Origin: an uncultured Vibrio sp.
Lineage (GTDB): Bacteria > Pseudomonadota > Gammaproteobacteria > Enterobacterales > Vibrionaceae
Direction: 5' to 3'
Assembly: GCF_947488985.1 (NCBI RefSeq)
Contig: NZ_CANLBV010000021.1
Coordinates: 1 to 60,216 of the forward strand
Length of the DNA: 60,216 bases
In this document: positions 1 through 8,520 of the stretch, piece after piece
Numbering within the stretch: position 1 is the first letter of the stretch
Layout: each line of letters starts with the position of its first letter
Notes under the pieces: model-generated
What the model was told of the DNA's origin: nothing
Seen by the model: only the letters and a program-made list of their open reading frames with translations
The model's database searches: none
Position numbers and translations under genes: made by a program

Positions 1-70
1 GGTCATCTTCTTCCTTGGAACATGCCAAAAACGGACGAGTCCCCCATTTCCGAATAGCGTTCAGAATGAC

Positions 71-96
71 AGATACCGCCTTAGTTGGCGGTATCT
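71..96. terminator. perfect hairpin, possible terminator of an outside gene
   Basis: A perfect 10-bp stem (AGATACCGCC / GGCGGTATCT) encloses the loop TTAGTT. There is no clean T run on either side, so a terminator is only one reading. No gene was recognised in positions 1-365 apart from this hairpin and the repeat at 131-305. Confidence 0.4.
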
Positions 97-130
97 GTGT
101 TGATATTAGAAAGTCAATGAGTCGGTTCGT

Positions 131-305
131 AGACGCTTACAGTAATTAAGTGATCAGAAATAGCGCAGGAAAAAAACTTGAGAACAAGGCAGCTCTTTTC
201 AACAAAAATTTTCGGTAAGTAGTTATTCTACAATCAAAAATTCTAACGCAGTTATCAAGCGCTTTTACCAGCTAGGGTGACCAGTTATTTGCTACTATTG
301 GAATA
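131..305 (+). repeat. intergenic repeat, copy A (diverged)
   Basis: This stretch matches the elements at 29057-29217 (same orientation) and 30939-31112 (inverted) almost along its whole length. Shared blocks include AGAAATAGCGCAGGAAAAA, TTATTCTACAATCAAAAATT, TAACGCAGTTATC and GCTAGGGTGACC. Its ends are degenerate: the 9-bp terminal inverted repeat ATACCAATC/GATTGGTAT of the other copies is eroded here (right end ACTATTGGAAT). No coding capacity is evident. It is a non-autonomous intergenic repeat lying downstream of cobB. Confidence 0.75.
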
Positions 306-365
306 AGTAGCCTCGTGTCTTACTACTGGCGGTTCTGTGTTTATCGCAGCATTATTAAAGCGATT

Positions 366-1100
366 TTAAGCCAGTTGAGAGCCCTTCTCTAAGCATAGTA
401 GTTCACTCACCAGTTTTGGTACTTCGATACTTGCGTTACCGTATCGCTTTTCTTCAAATTCACTTTCAACCGCACTTGGCTCAAGATTAATCTCTATTGT
501 GTGCGCACCATGCATTTTTGCATCATGAACAAACCCCGCTGCGGGATAAACTACCCCTGATGTACCTATAGAGATAAACAGGTCTGCTTCTTCTAATGCC
601 GAATAAATATCCCCCATTCTTAAAGGCATTTCACCAAACCAAACAATATGAGGACGCATTTGAGCTGGAATTTGGCAGCAGTGACAAAGATCTCCTGTAT
701 TGATATCCCCTTTATGATCGATAACCTGATTGGACTCACTGCAGCGAGCCTTTAAAAGTTCACCATGCATGTGAATGATATTGTTGCTACCCCCTCTCTC
801 ATGCAAGTTATCGATGTTTTGGGTGATGATCGTCACTTTACCATCCAGTTTCTCTTCGAGTTCACCCAGGGCTCTATGAGCTAAATTGGGCAAGATACTA
901 TCGCTTTGCAAGCCCTGACGACGTTTATTATAAAATGCTTGTACTAAGTCTGGATCTTTTACGAACCCTTCAGGAGTAGCGACATCTTCAATCTTATGGT
1001 TTTCCCATAATCCGTCTTGTGCACGGAAGGTTTGTATCCCCGACTCCGCTGAAATCCCAGCGCCAGTAAGAATTACGATATTTCGATATGGGAAATTCAT
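366..1100 (-). CDS. cobB: NAD-dependent protein deacylase, sirtuin CobB
   Basis: This is a 244-residue class III sirtuin that removes acetyl or succinyl groups from lysines using NAD+. The NAD-binding signature [10 protein letters not shown] lies near residue 13. [12 protein letters not shown] and the catalytic-histidine motif IHMHGEL follow near residues 94-115. The FYNKRR segment supplies the Tyr/Arg pair typical of desuccinylase-type CobB. Zinc-binding cysteines (RCSES, LCHCC) are present. The ATG follows AAGGACG at good spacing. It stands alone, oriented away from the amt remnant, with no operon partner visible. Confidence 0.95.
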   Translation of the reverse strand: MNFPYRNIVILTGAGISAESGIQTFRAQDGLWENHKIEDVATPEGFVKDPDLVQAFYNKRRQGLQSDSILPNLAHRALGELEEKLDGKVTIITQNIDNLHERGGSNNIIHMHGELLKARCSESNQVIDHKGDINTGDLCHCCQIPAQMRPHIVWFGEMPLRMGDIYSALEEADLFISIGTSGVVYPAAGFVHDAKMHGAHTIEINLEPSAVESEFEEKRYGNASIEVPKLVSELLCLEKGSQLA

Positions 1101-1254
1101 ATAACGTCCTTTTTAATATGTCACATAGTAACAGCTTAGCACTGTTCATATTTCAACAATAGTTTTAGGGATTAGACGATAGTCTTAGCCAACTGAATTC
1201 ATTGGTTATTTGTGAGGTCACTCGTGTGTTGCGCTGCTTGTACTTTCAAACAAG

Positions 1255-1280
1255 ATAAAAAAAAGCGGCCGAAGCCGCTT
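1255..1280 (-). terminator. rho-independent terminator of the amt remnant
   Basis: Read on the minus strand, stem AAGCGGC, loop TTCG and stem GCCGCTT are followed by a run of eight T. It sits just downstream of the amt stop codon. Confidence 0.9.
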
Positions 1281-1307
1281 ATTACCTTTAACTGCTCAGT
1301 TAATGAA

Positions 1308-2217
1308 TCAGTCTTCGTTGATAGAGGAAATCTTATGGATTGAAAGATCAGCGCCGTTGAATTCTTCTTCTTCGCTCAAACGTAATCCCGTTAATTTGCT
1401 CAACACACCGTAAACAATCAGTGCACCAACCAACGCCACAGTAATGCCTGCCAGGGTGCCGACCACTTGCGAAGCCAAGCTTACACCGCCTAATCCCCAT
1501 AGCCCTTGTTGCCCGAAGATACCCGCGGCAATACCACCCCAAGCATCATGCATAGGCCACACACCTAATACATCATCAATTTGTGTCTTGTTTTGCATGT
1601 AAGTAGGTAAACAAACAGTGCTCCCGCAACGCCACCGGTGACTAACGCACCAAGTGGGTGCATTAAGTCTGAACCGGCACAAATAGCCACTAAACCAGCC
1701 AAAGGCCCGTTGTGAATAAAGCCTGGGTCATTTTTACCAGCAACTAACGCCGCAAGAATACCGCCGACCATTGCCATCAGCGAATTCATCGCCACTAAGC
1801 CACTGATGCCATTGATTGCTTGCGCCGACATCACGTTAAAGCCAAACCAACCGACACATAAGATCCAAGAGCCTAGCGCTAGGAAAGGAATGTTCGATGG
1901 TGCGAAGTTAGTGTGTTTACCTGCGCGAATGCGACCTTTACGCATACCAAGAAAATAAACCGCGACCAAAGCGATCCAGCCGCCGACACCATGCACAACC
2001 ACTGAACCTGCAAAGTCATGGAATCCGTATCCAAACTGGTTTTCTAACCATGTCTGGAAACCGAAATTACCGTTCCAAATAATGCCTTCGAAGAATGGGG
2101 AAACAAAGCCAGCATGCATCAAGAAGACCATGATGGCACCGAGTAATGGAATAAAGTATCTGAACTTTGGGTAAGGGACTGTACTGCACTATGAACTTGA
2201 GTCACGGTTTCACTCAT
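1308..2217 (-). pseudogene. amt: ammonium channel amt, decayed
   Basis: The reading starts at ATG 2217, after AGGAG, as MSETVTQVHSAVQ. It loses frame near 2145-2150 before LLGAIMVFLMHAGF, and loses it again near 1597-1606 inside the segment VAGALFVYL...TYMQNKTQ. Each change fits loss of one base. In addition LMHAGF is joined directly to SPFFEGIIWNGN. In intact Amt proteins of about 400-420 residues these motifs are separated by some 80 or more residues, so a central deletion is present. The restored length would be only about 304 residues. The remaining motifs (HDFAGSVVVHGVGGW, GFNVMSA, DDVLGVWPMH) are clearly Amt. The promoter and terminator are intact. The combination of deletion and two shifts argues against simple sequencing error. 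Confidence 0.9.
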
Positions 2218-2295
2218 TAAAGCATTCTCCTTCGCTTTATTTGATCTGCACTGGTTTCGTGCAAACTAATAGGTAATTAAAGACTCAATAGCTAA

Positions 2296-2311
2296 TGCAG
2301 AATACGTTCCA
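2296..2311 (-). promoter_or_regulatory. sigma-54 promoter of amt
   Basis: On the minus strand TGGAACGTATTCTGCA has the GG-N10-GC spacing of a -24/-12 promoter. It lies about 80 bases upstream of the amt start, as expected for a nitrogen-regulated ammonium channel. Confidence 0.7.
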
Positions 2312-2319
2312 ACTTAGTA

Positions 2320-2451
2320 GCGCACTTTTTGTGCGATAAACTTTAATTTTAAGCTTATGATTTAAAAAGAAATTTGGTTTATTGCACCTATTTATAACTT
2401 ATAGGAGAAAAAATGAAGTACACACAGCGCACTATTTTGGGGAGGTGCACC
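2320..2451. promoter_or_regulatory. NtrC-like enhancer sites upstream of amt
   Basis: Two dyads resemble NtrC boxes (GCAC-N5-GTGC type). One is GCGCACTTTTTGTGCG at 2320-2335, very close to the promoter. The other is the composite GCGCACTATTTTGG...GGTGCACC at 2427-2451, about 120 bases upstream of the -24 element. The distal position is typical for an enhancer. The assignment rests on resemblance to the family consensus only. Confidence 0.45.
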
Positions 2452-2494
2452 ATAATCGATCGGTGAATTAACTAGGATTTTATAGAATGAATTA

Positions 2495-2530
2495 CCAAAA
2501 AAAGCCCAATGAGTGAAGTCACTGGGCTTT
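2495..2530 (-). terminator. terminator of the formate dehydrogenase operon
   Basis: On the minus strand AAAGCCCAGTGA, a short loop and an imperfect TCACTCATTGGGCTTT arm are followed by a run of T. It is located about 50 bases after the last gene of the operon. Confidence 0.85.
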
Positions 2531-2581
2531 CTAATAACGATTGTTCTAGATAAGTCGCTATCTAGTCTGTCTGGTTCTCTA

Positions 2582-2998
2582 CTACAGGTTTGGTCCTGTT
2601 GAAGGATTTTGCGGTAAATTTTGACTTAAACGCTGCATACCTTGATACATTCGGATGAACCAAATCACAATCGCAATACCACCAAATAACATACCGACGT
2701 ACGGAATGTAATAAGCGATATCATCAATAAAGTGGTTGTGGTACCAGTAGTTGTTAACGCCTACCAAGACACCGTTAGACGTCGCTACCGTTACGATAAG
2801 CACCACAAAGAACGTTAGATTCAAGAAAAATGAGCGAATCAGACCATAATAATGAGAGTCGATCACTTCTCCGTCTTCACCTTTATCTAAGCGGTAACCA
2901 GCGTAGATGATGGCAATTACGCCAGAAAGGAGACAAGTAAATGGTGTAAAGCAACTTAAAATATAAGCAACCCAAATACCTTTATGAGGTTTGTTCAT
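2582..2998 (-). CDS. small membrane protein of the fdh operon (DUF4870-like)
   Basis: This 138-residue protein has three to four hydrophobic segments: residues about 8-30, 50-72 and 92-115. It contains a charged stretch after the first segment (YRLDKGEDGEVIDSHY) and a polar C-terminus. It resembles the DUF4870/Tic20-like small membrane proteins, an assignment from memory of the pattern. The start overlaps the end of fdhC by 17 bases, so it is co-translated as the last gene of the operon. A role in assembly or anchoring of the dehydrogenase is inference from context only. Confidence 0.75.
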   Translation of the reverse strand: MNKPHKGIWVAYILSCFTPFTCLLSGVIAIIYAGYRLDKGEDGEVIDSHYYGLIRSFFLNLTFFVVLIVTVATSNGVLVGVNNYWYHNHFIDDIAYYIPYVGMLFGGIAIVIWFIRMYQGMQRLSQNLPQNPSTGPNL

Positions 2999-4076
2999 TC
3001 TTATTCACCCCTTCACTCTTATCTGTCGTTACGCTCGCGCTTTCTTCTGCGCTGACACCCGCTTGATCACTGTTTAATTTCTCTTGATCCATCATTTCTT
3101 TGTACCAAATGTCATGATGCTCTTTTGCCCAGGTTTCATCAACTTCACCTGTTACCATCGCTTCTAGTGCACCTTCCATACCGAATAATCCGATGTAGAT
3201 GTGGAACACAAAACCACAGATTAGAATAAGAGCAGAGAACATGTGCACTAGGTTGGAAAGCTCCATATCACGGCGTGTTTGACCGAAAATTGGGAAATCT
3301 AAAACCAAACCGCTGATAGCAGCAACAACACCCATGACTATCAACAGCCAAAATAGTGCTTTTTCCCCTGCGTTCGAAAACTCAGCAGATGGATGAGAAC
3401 CTTTATGCTTGCCAACCATGCCGCCCAGTTTCATGAACCACTGGATATCAACCATCTTGAAAATCGATTTACGCCACCATTTAATAAGAACAGCCATCAA
3501 CAACACGAAGAAAAGCGGGCCGATGTAGTTGTGATACTGCTTCGCTAAATGAACGATGAATCCCCATAGCTCAGTTGGAATGTATGGTTTCAAGAAGTGC
3601 TTACCATAAACCAGCATCAAACCACTGAATGCCAAGGTTAAGAAGGTAAAAGCCATACTCCAGTGCAATGCGCGGTCCATTCGAGACCAGCGTTTGATCT
3701 TACGTCCTGTTCTCGGCGCACTCAACATCAATGGACCAATCGCAAGGTACATTAAGGTAACAACGGCAACACTCCCGAAAATAGCGACAGCTCCCGCGGG
3801 TGACATCCATTTTTCTTTGAGTATGTACCACGTTTGCCCAGGGGTACTGATCAACACGCCATGCTCAGCAGATTGCGAGGTGGTGTAACCCTCTTCACCG
3901 TCTCTGACCTGTCGCCAAAAATCAGCGCCTGCAAGTTGTGTGATTTCTTTTTCAGCACTGCTCGGTTGAGCTTGTGAATTGTTAGTCTCAGATGCATGAC
4001 TCAAAGGAGACAGCATTGTTAGTGCTGCCAAAACTGGCAGCACAACAAGGAAGAGACGCTTAAATATTGTAAGCAT
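2982..4076 (-). CDS. fdhC: formate dehydrogenase cytochrome b subunit (gamma)
   Basis: This 364-residue subunit carries heme b and passes electrons from FdhB to the quinone pool in the inner membrane. It has a signal-like N-terminus (residues 1-28). A periplasmic stretch and a membrane segment follow near 93-117. The cytochrome b561-type four-helix core runs from about residue 135 to 300, with histidines in RALHWSMAFTF, YHNYIGP and HMFSALILICGFVFHIYIGLFG. It is longer than E. coli FdnI (about 217) because of the N-terminal extension, as is usual for the Vibrio/Shewanella type. The C-terminal tail is hydrophilic. ATG follows TAGGAGAGACAT. It sits 14 bases after fdhB. Confidence 0.92.
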   Translation of the reverse strand: MLTIFKRLFLVVLPVLAALTMLSPLSHASETNNSQAQPSSAEKEITQLAGADFWRQVRDGEEGYTTSQSAEHGVLISTPGQTWYILKEKWMSPAGAVAIFGSVAVVTLMYLAIGPLMLSAPRTGRKIKRWSRMDRALHWSMAFTFLTLAFSGLMLVYGKHFLKPYIPTELWGFIVHLAKQYHNYIGPLFFVLLMAVLIKWWRKSIFKMVDIQWFMKLGGMVGKHKGSHPSAEFSNAGEKALFWLLIVMGVVAAISGLVLDFPIFGQTRRDMELSNLVHMFSALILICGFVFHIYIGLFGMEGALEAMVTGEVDETWAKEHHDIWYKEMMDQEKLNSDQAGVSAEESASVTTDKSEGVNKNEQTS

Positions 4077-4090
4077 ATGTCTCTCCTAAC

Positions 4091-4699
4091 TTAGCTCTTA
4101 GTCGCATCATAAGAAAGGTCATTGCCGTCGGTCCAGCCTGCCCCCTTCGCACCACGCTCAACAACACGTTGACGGAAAACATCAGAAACTTTCTCTGCAT
4201 CGCCCGCTAACAGTGCTTTGGTTGAACATAAAGATGCACACATTGGTAGCTTGCCTTCAGCAATACGGTTCGCACCGTACTTTTGACGCTCTTCTGCGGA
4301 ACCCGGTTCCGTTTCAGGGCCTCCGGCACAGAATGTACATTTGTCCATCTTGCCGCGCTCACCAAAGGCTTCCTGTTTAGGGAATTGAGGTGCGCCGAAT
4401 GGGCAAGCAAACAAGCAGTAACCACAACCAATACATAGGTCTTTATTGTGAAGTACAATGCCGTCTTCGGTATGTTCAAAGCAGTCTGCAGGGCAAACTG
4501 CCATACAAGGGGCATCTGTACAGTGCATACATGCTACTGAGATAGAGTTTTCACCCGGTTCACCGTCGTTCAGTGTCACAACGCGGCGACGTTGAATACC
4601 CCATTCAAGAGCATCGTCATTTTCATTTTTACATGCAGTGACGCAACCGTTACATTCGATACAACGCTTGGTGTCACAAAGAAATTTCATTCTAGCCAT
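4091..4699 (-). CDS. fdhB: formate dehydrogenase iron-sulfur subunit (beta)
   Basis: This is a 202-residue ferredoxin-type electron-transfer subunit. It has cysteine clusters for four [4Fe-4S] centres: CDTKRCIECNGCVTACK near residue 8, CMHCTDAPCMAVCPADC near 57, CIGCGYCLFACPFG near 89, and the later CTFC, MCASLC set. There is no signal peptide or C-terminal membrane anchor, so it would be exported with the Tat-targeted FdhA and docked by FdhC. It starts 12 bases after fdhA with a good ribosome site. Confidence 0.95.
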   Translation of the reverse strand: MARMKFLCDTKRCIECNGCVTACKNENDDALEWGIQRRRVVTLNDGEPGENSISVACMHCTDAPCMAVCPADCFEHTEDGIVLHNKDLCIGCGYCLFACPFGAPQFPKQEAFGERGKMDKCTFCAGGPETEPGSAEERQKYGANRIAEGKLPMCASLCSTKALLAGDAEKVSDVFRQRVVERGAKGAGWTDGNDLSYDATKS

Positions 4700-4710
4700 T
4701 TTAAGACTCC

Positions 4711-7566
4711 TTACGCTTTACGAATATTACAAAGGGTTACTTTCGTTTCCTGCATCAAGGTGACAGGATCGTAACCATAGGTGGTCGCTGTGTTAGCCGC
4801 TTCACCAGTAACGTAAGGGTCCGTGCCTTCTGGATATTTAGAACGCAAATCTTCACCTTCGAATCGGCCACCGAAGTGGAATGGAAGGAACGCCAGACCC
4901 GGTTTAACACGACGAGTGACCATCGCTTTCACCTTAATACGGCCTTTCTCTGCCCCCTCAACCCAAACGTCATCGCCATCTTTAAAGCCAATGTCATTTG
5001 CATCTTTCGGGTTGACTTCAACAAACATCTCTTGCTGTAGCTCTGCCAACCAAGGGTTAGAACGCGTTTCTTCACCACCACCTTCGTACTCAACCAGACG
5101 ACCAGAAGTCAGCACTATTGGGTATTCAGCCGACTTGTCTTGAGCTTGGATCGACTTGTACAAGGTCGGTACACGGAAAATCGCTTCTTTGTCATCCCAC
5201 GTTGGGTAATCGGCAACCAGATCGCGACGCGGTGTGTACAGTGGTTCACGGTGCAGCGGTACACGGTCTGGGAATGTCCAAACAATCGCACGTGCTTTCG
5301 CGTTACCAAAAGGAATACAGCCGTGCTTGATAGCCACACGTTGAATGCCACCCGAAAGGTCGGTCTTCCAGTTCTTACCCTCAGCCGCGACTTTCTCTTC
5401 CGCCGTTAAGTCATCCCACCAACCCAGTTGTTTAATCAACTTGTCGCTGAATTCTGGGTAACCGTCTTTGATTTCACATCCTTTTGAATAGCTATCTTCC
5501 GCCAGCAGGCTTTGGCCTTCAAATTCCACACCAAAACGAGTACGGAAGTTACCGCCCCCCTGTGCAACAGGTTTAGACGTATCGTATAGGATATGCGTAC
5601 CTGGGTGCTTCATCTCTGGAGTCCCCCAACATGGCCATGGAAGACCGTAAGTCTCGCCATTAGCTGGCCCGCCTTCTGCTTCCAGAGACGTTTTGTGGAA
5701 TGTGTGCCAATTTTGTTGGTGCTCTTTTAAGCGCTCAGGGCTTTGACCAGAGTAACCTATCGTCCACATACCCTTGTTGAATTCACGAGTCAGGTCTTCA
5801 ATAAGTGGTTGGTTATTTTCCACTCGGATGTTTTTGAACATCTGATCTGCGAAGCCAAGCTTTTTAGTAAGCAGGTACATGATCTCGTGATCAGGCTTAG
5901 ATTCAAACAGAGGCTCAACCACCTTGTCACGCCATTGTAGAGAACGGTTTGACGCCGTTACACTGCCGTAGGTTTCAAATTGAGTGGTTGCAGGTAGCAA
6001 GTAAACACCGTCAGTACGGTCGTTCATTACTGCTGCGTGTGTTGGATACGGGTCAACGATAACCATCATATCCAGCTTCTGCATCGCCTTTTTGATCTCT
6101 GGACCACGAGTCTGGGAGTTCACCGCGTGACCCCAGTAGAACATGGCTCGAACATTTTCGCGTTGGCGAATCTTGTCTTTGTCTTCGAGTACGCCATCAA
6201 CCCAACGAGAAACAGGGATACCTGCACTGTTCATTGGTTTCTGACCGCCGTATGCATTGTCGTCGAAACGTCCTTTGATCCAATCAAAGTCTACGTCCCA
6301 AACTTTCGACCAGTGACGCCAAGAACCTTCAGATAGACCGTAGTAACCTGGGAGTGTGTCAGAGAGTACGCCAAGGTCAGTTGCGCCCTGTACGTTATCG
6401 TGACCACGGAAAATGTTGGCACCGCCACCTGATTTACCGATGTTACCTAGCGCAAGTTCAAGTACACAGTAAGCACGTGTGTTGTTGTTACCTGTGGTGT
6501 GCTGAGTACCACCCATACACCAAACGATACAACCCGGACGGTTCTCTGAAAGGAGTTTAGCAGTCTGGAAAACGTCTTGTTCGTTTACGCCTGTTACACG
6601 TTCAACTTCTGTAGGGTTCCATTTCGCCACTTCTTCACGGATCTCTTCCATGCCGAATACGCGCTGGTTGATGAACTCTTGGTCTTCCCATTTGTTAGCA
6701 AAAACATGCCATAGTACGCCCCAGATAAACGCAACGTCAGAACCTGGACGAAGTGATACATAGTGATCAGATTTCGCAGCAGTACGCGTACGACGAGGAT
6801 CCGCCACAACAATCTTACAGTTGTTCTTCTCTTTCGCGATTAGGATGTGTTGCATCGCAACTGGGTGGGCTTCTGCTGGGTTTGAACCAATGAACAGCAT
6901 CGACTTACAGTTGTGCATGTCATTGAACGAGTTGGTCATCGCACCGTAACCCCAAGTGTTTGCTACACCGGCTACTGTGGTTGAATGACAAATACGCGCT
7001 TGGTGGTCAACGTTGTTGGTGCCCCAAAGTGACGCCATCTTACGGAATGCGTAAGCTTGTTCATTACTGTGTTTTGCACTACCTAGGAAGTAAACCGAAT
7101 CAGGGCCAGACTCTTTACGAAGCTCTAGCGCTTTGTTACCGATCTCTTCAATCGCTTGTTCCCAAGAAAGCTTCTTCCACTTCCCGCCTTCCAATTTCAT
7201 TGGGTACTTAAGACGACGTTCACCGTGGCCATGCTCACGCAGAGCGGCACCTTTAGCACAGTGTCCACCAGCGTTGAATGGGTGATCGAATGCAGGCTCT
7301 TGACCTGTCCAAACACCGTTTTGAACTTCCGCGTAAATACCACAACCCACAGAACAGTGAGAACAGATGGTACGTTTCACTTCTGTTTTCGCTTCTGGAT
7401 CGACAGATTTAGCTTGCGCCTTTTTCATCATCCCCGGGGCGAATAGACTTGCGCCTACAACCGCGCTACCAGCGGCTAATGAGGTGTTTTTCATGAAGGC
7501 GCGTCGAGACACACCTAGTTGATTGGTTTCTTTGCTCACACTATCGGAGCGTTTGACAAGTTTCAT
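4711..7566 (-). CDS. fdhA: formate dehydrogenase catalytic subunit, Mo/W-bis-MGD, cysteine type
   Basis: This 951-residue enzyme oxidises formate to CO2 on the periplasmic side. A Tat signal (SRRAFMK at about 20-26) is followed by a hydrophobic stretch. The [4Fe-4S] site uses C68, C71, C75 and C103. The active site is R-I-C193-H194, so cysteine replaces the selenocysteine of E. coli FdnG/FdoG and no UGA readthrough is needed. The molybdopterin oxidoreductase fold and the C-terminal dinucleotide-binding domain (ending near TATTYGYDPVTLMQ) are complete. It is followed by fdhB and fdhC and preceded by the Tat mini-protein and chaperone genes. The metal may be Mo or W. The tungstate transporter in the same window makes W worth considering. 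Confidence 0.96.
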   Translation of the reverse strand: MKLVKRSDSVSKETNQLGVSRRAFMKNTSLAAGSAVVGASLFAPGMMKKAQAKSVDPEAKTEVKRTICSHCSVGCGIYAEVQNGVWTGQEPAFDHPFNAGGHCAKGAALREHGHGERRLKYPMKLEGGKWKKLSWEQAIEEIGNKALELRKESGPDSVYFLGSAKHSNEQAYAFRKMASLWGTNNVDHQARICHSTTVAGVANTWGYGAMTNSFNDMHNCKSMLFIGSNPAEAHPVAMQHILIAKEKNNCKIVVADPRRTRTAAKSDHYVSLRPGSDVAFIWGVLWHVFANKWEDQEFINQRVFGMEEIREEVAKWNPTEVERVTGVNEQDVFQTAKLLSENRPGCIVWCMGGTQHTTGNNNTRAYCVLELALGNIGKSGGGANIFRGHDNVQGATDLGVLSDTLPGYYGLSEGSWRHWSKVWDVDFDWIKGRFDDNAYGGQKPMNSAGIPVSRWVDGVLEDKDKIRQRENVRAMFYWGHAVNSQTRGPEIKKAMQKLDMMVIVDPYPTHAAVMNDRTDGVYLLPATTQFETYGSVTASNRSLQWRDKVVEPLFESKPDHEIMYLLTKKLGFADQMFKNIRVENNQPLIEDLTREFNKGMWTIGYSGQSPERLKEHQQNWHTFHKTSLEAEGGPANGETYGLPWPCWGTPEMKHPGTHILYDTSKPVAQGGGNFRTRFGVEFEGQSLLAEDSYSKGCEIKDGYPEFSDKLIKQLGWWDDLTAEEKVAAEGKNWKTDLSGGIQRVAIKHGCIPFGNAKARAIVWTFPDRVPLHREPLYTPRRDLVADYPTWDDKEAIFRVPTLYKSIQAQDKSAEYPIVLTSGRLVEYEGGGEETRSNPWLAELQQEMFVEVNPKDANDIGFKDGDDVWVEGAEKGRIKVKAMVTRRVKPGLAFLPFHFGGRFEGEDLRSKYPEGTDPYVTGEAANTATTYGYDPVTLMQETKVTLCNIRKA

Positions 7567-7576
7567 CCGTTATCTC

Positions 7577-7780
7577 CTAAAGTGTGTCGTAGTAATCACG
7601 AATATGCTGTGTTTCACGATAGCCCGTTTTCTTGATGTCTTTCTTTGTCGTATCAACCGTTTCTGACGCAATTGCCACTTTGGTTGTCCCAGCGACAACG
7701 GCACCAGCTACGGCTGCAGTCGTCAAGCCTTTGAGTAAGTCCCTACGGCTTGTATTTATATCTTTATTATCTTTCATCAT
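7577..7780 (-). CDS. formate dehydrogenase region Tat-signal mini-protein
   Basis: This is a 67-residue protein with a twin-arginine signal (TSRRDLLKGL at about 10-19), an Ala/Val/Gly-rich hydrophobic segment and an AIA cleavage-like site. A short charged mature part of about 28 residues follows. This is the small family annotated as 'formate dehydrogenase region TAT target' (TIGR02811, from memory), found just before fdhA in many proteobacteria. Function is unknown. A role as a co-exported accessory subunit is inference. AAGGAAGCA precedes two adjacent ATG codons. Confidence 0.85.
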   Translation of the reverse strand: MMKDNKDINTSRRDLLKGLTTAAVAGAVVAGTTKVAIASETVDTTKKDIKKTGYRETQHIRDYYDTL

Positions 7781-7854
7781 TGCTTCCTTACCTTACGGTA
7801 GATCTTTTTTGGAGGCTTAATGCCCCTCTATCGATATAATCGCGTACTGCTCGA

Positions 7855-8511
7855 TTACTCGTAATCAGTGACGTTTTTCACATCAATCTTTAATTTGTGC
7901 TTCATACTTTGTGTATTCACGCTAAAACGCACTTGCTCTAGCGTTAGGAATGCTTCACACAGCTGAGCGGCCGACTTGTAGAAGTTCGCGCTTTCTGCCC
8001 CTTCAAGCTGACGCGTGAAAGAGTTAAACCAAGGGCCAAGGTGTTTATTGAACACTGCTTGTTGCAGGGCTTCTTCTTCAGCCGTTAGCATGGCCATTAC
8101 TTCACACAATGCAGCGATATGATCTTCCGGCTCTTTCACTTGATCATCACGTTCAATGCCTAATAGCTCAAGATCATGACGAATTTCTGCTAATGGTTTT
8201 TCCATCATGGTGCCCGTTCGATGCCACGAGCCAAATGGAACGACCTCTCCACGGCCAATGCCAATGAACAGATCTTGATATTCTTCTTCTAATGCTTCGC
8301 GATTTGATTGTGCGGCGGCTTGTTGAATCGCAACCCACGCTTTTTGCATCGCACTTTCAGACACTTCAATATCTAGTGTCTTTAGGAAATCAATAACCTC
8401 CGCAGAAGGCGCACGACGAAACAATGAAGAAAGAACCAAATAGATTTCCGTTCTTAGTGTTTGCTCTTGTGCTTGATCGGCTTCTTGTGTGTGTTCCAAA
8501 TTAGTATCCAA
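7855..8511 (-). CDS. TorD-family chaperone for formate dehydrogenase
   Basis: This is an all-helical protein of about 218 residues of the TorD/DmsD (NarJ-like) family. It includes the sequence PFGSWHRTGTMMEKPL and the acidic EPEDHIAALCEVM motif (the E-P-D-H-I-A signature). These chaperones bind Tat signals of molybdoenzymes and hold them until cofactor insertion. Start choice: the TTG at 8517 directly abuts AGGAG with no spacer, whereas the TTG at 8511 has six bases between, so 8511 is preferred. It lies only a few bases after the stop of the 4Fe-4S gene, which indicates coupling. Confidence 0.88.
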   Translation of the reverse strand: MDTNLEHTQEADQAQEQTLRTEIYLVLSSLFRRAPSAEVIDFLKTLDIEVSESAMQKAWVAIQQAAAQSNREALEEEYQDLFIGIGRGEVVPFGSWHRTGTMMEKPLAEIRHDLELLGIERDDQVKEPEDHIAALCEVMAMLTAEEEALQQAVFNKHLGPWFNSFTRQLEGAESANFYKSAAQLCEAFLTLEQVRFSVNTQSMKHKLKIDVKNVTDYE

Positions 8512-8520
8512 TGCCAACTC

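Noticed and set aside
131..305. ERIC element
   Set aside because: It has a similar size and an AAGTAAGTG-like block, but the rest does not match the ERIC consensus, and the copies define their own ends (ATACCAATC/GATTGGTAT).
4823..7446. Numerous open frames on the plus strand opposite fdhA
   Set aside because: They have no ribosome sites or domains and are shadows of the long, clearly coding fdhA frame.
4711..7566. Selenocysteine codon in fdhA
   Set aside because: The active-site codon is TGC (cysteine) in RICHS, and the frame has no internal TGA.
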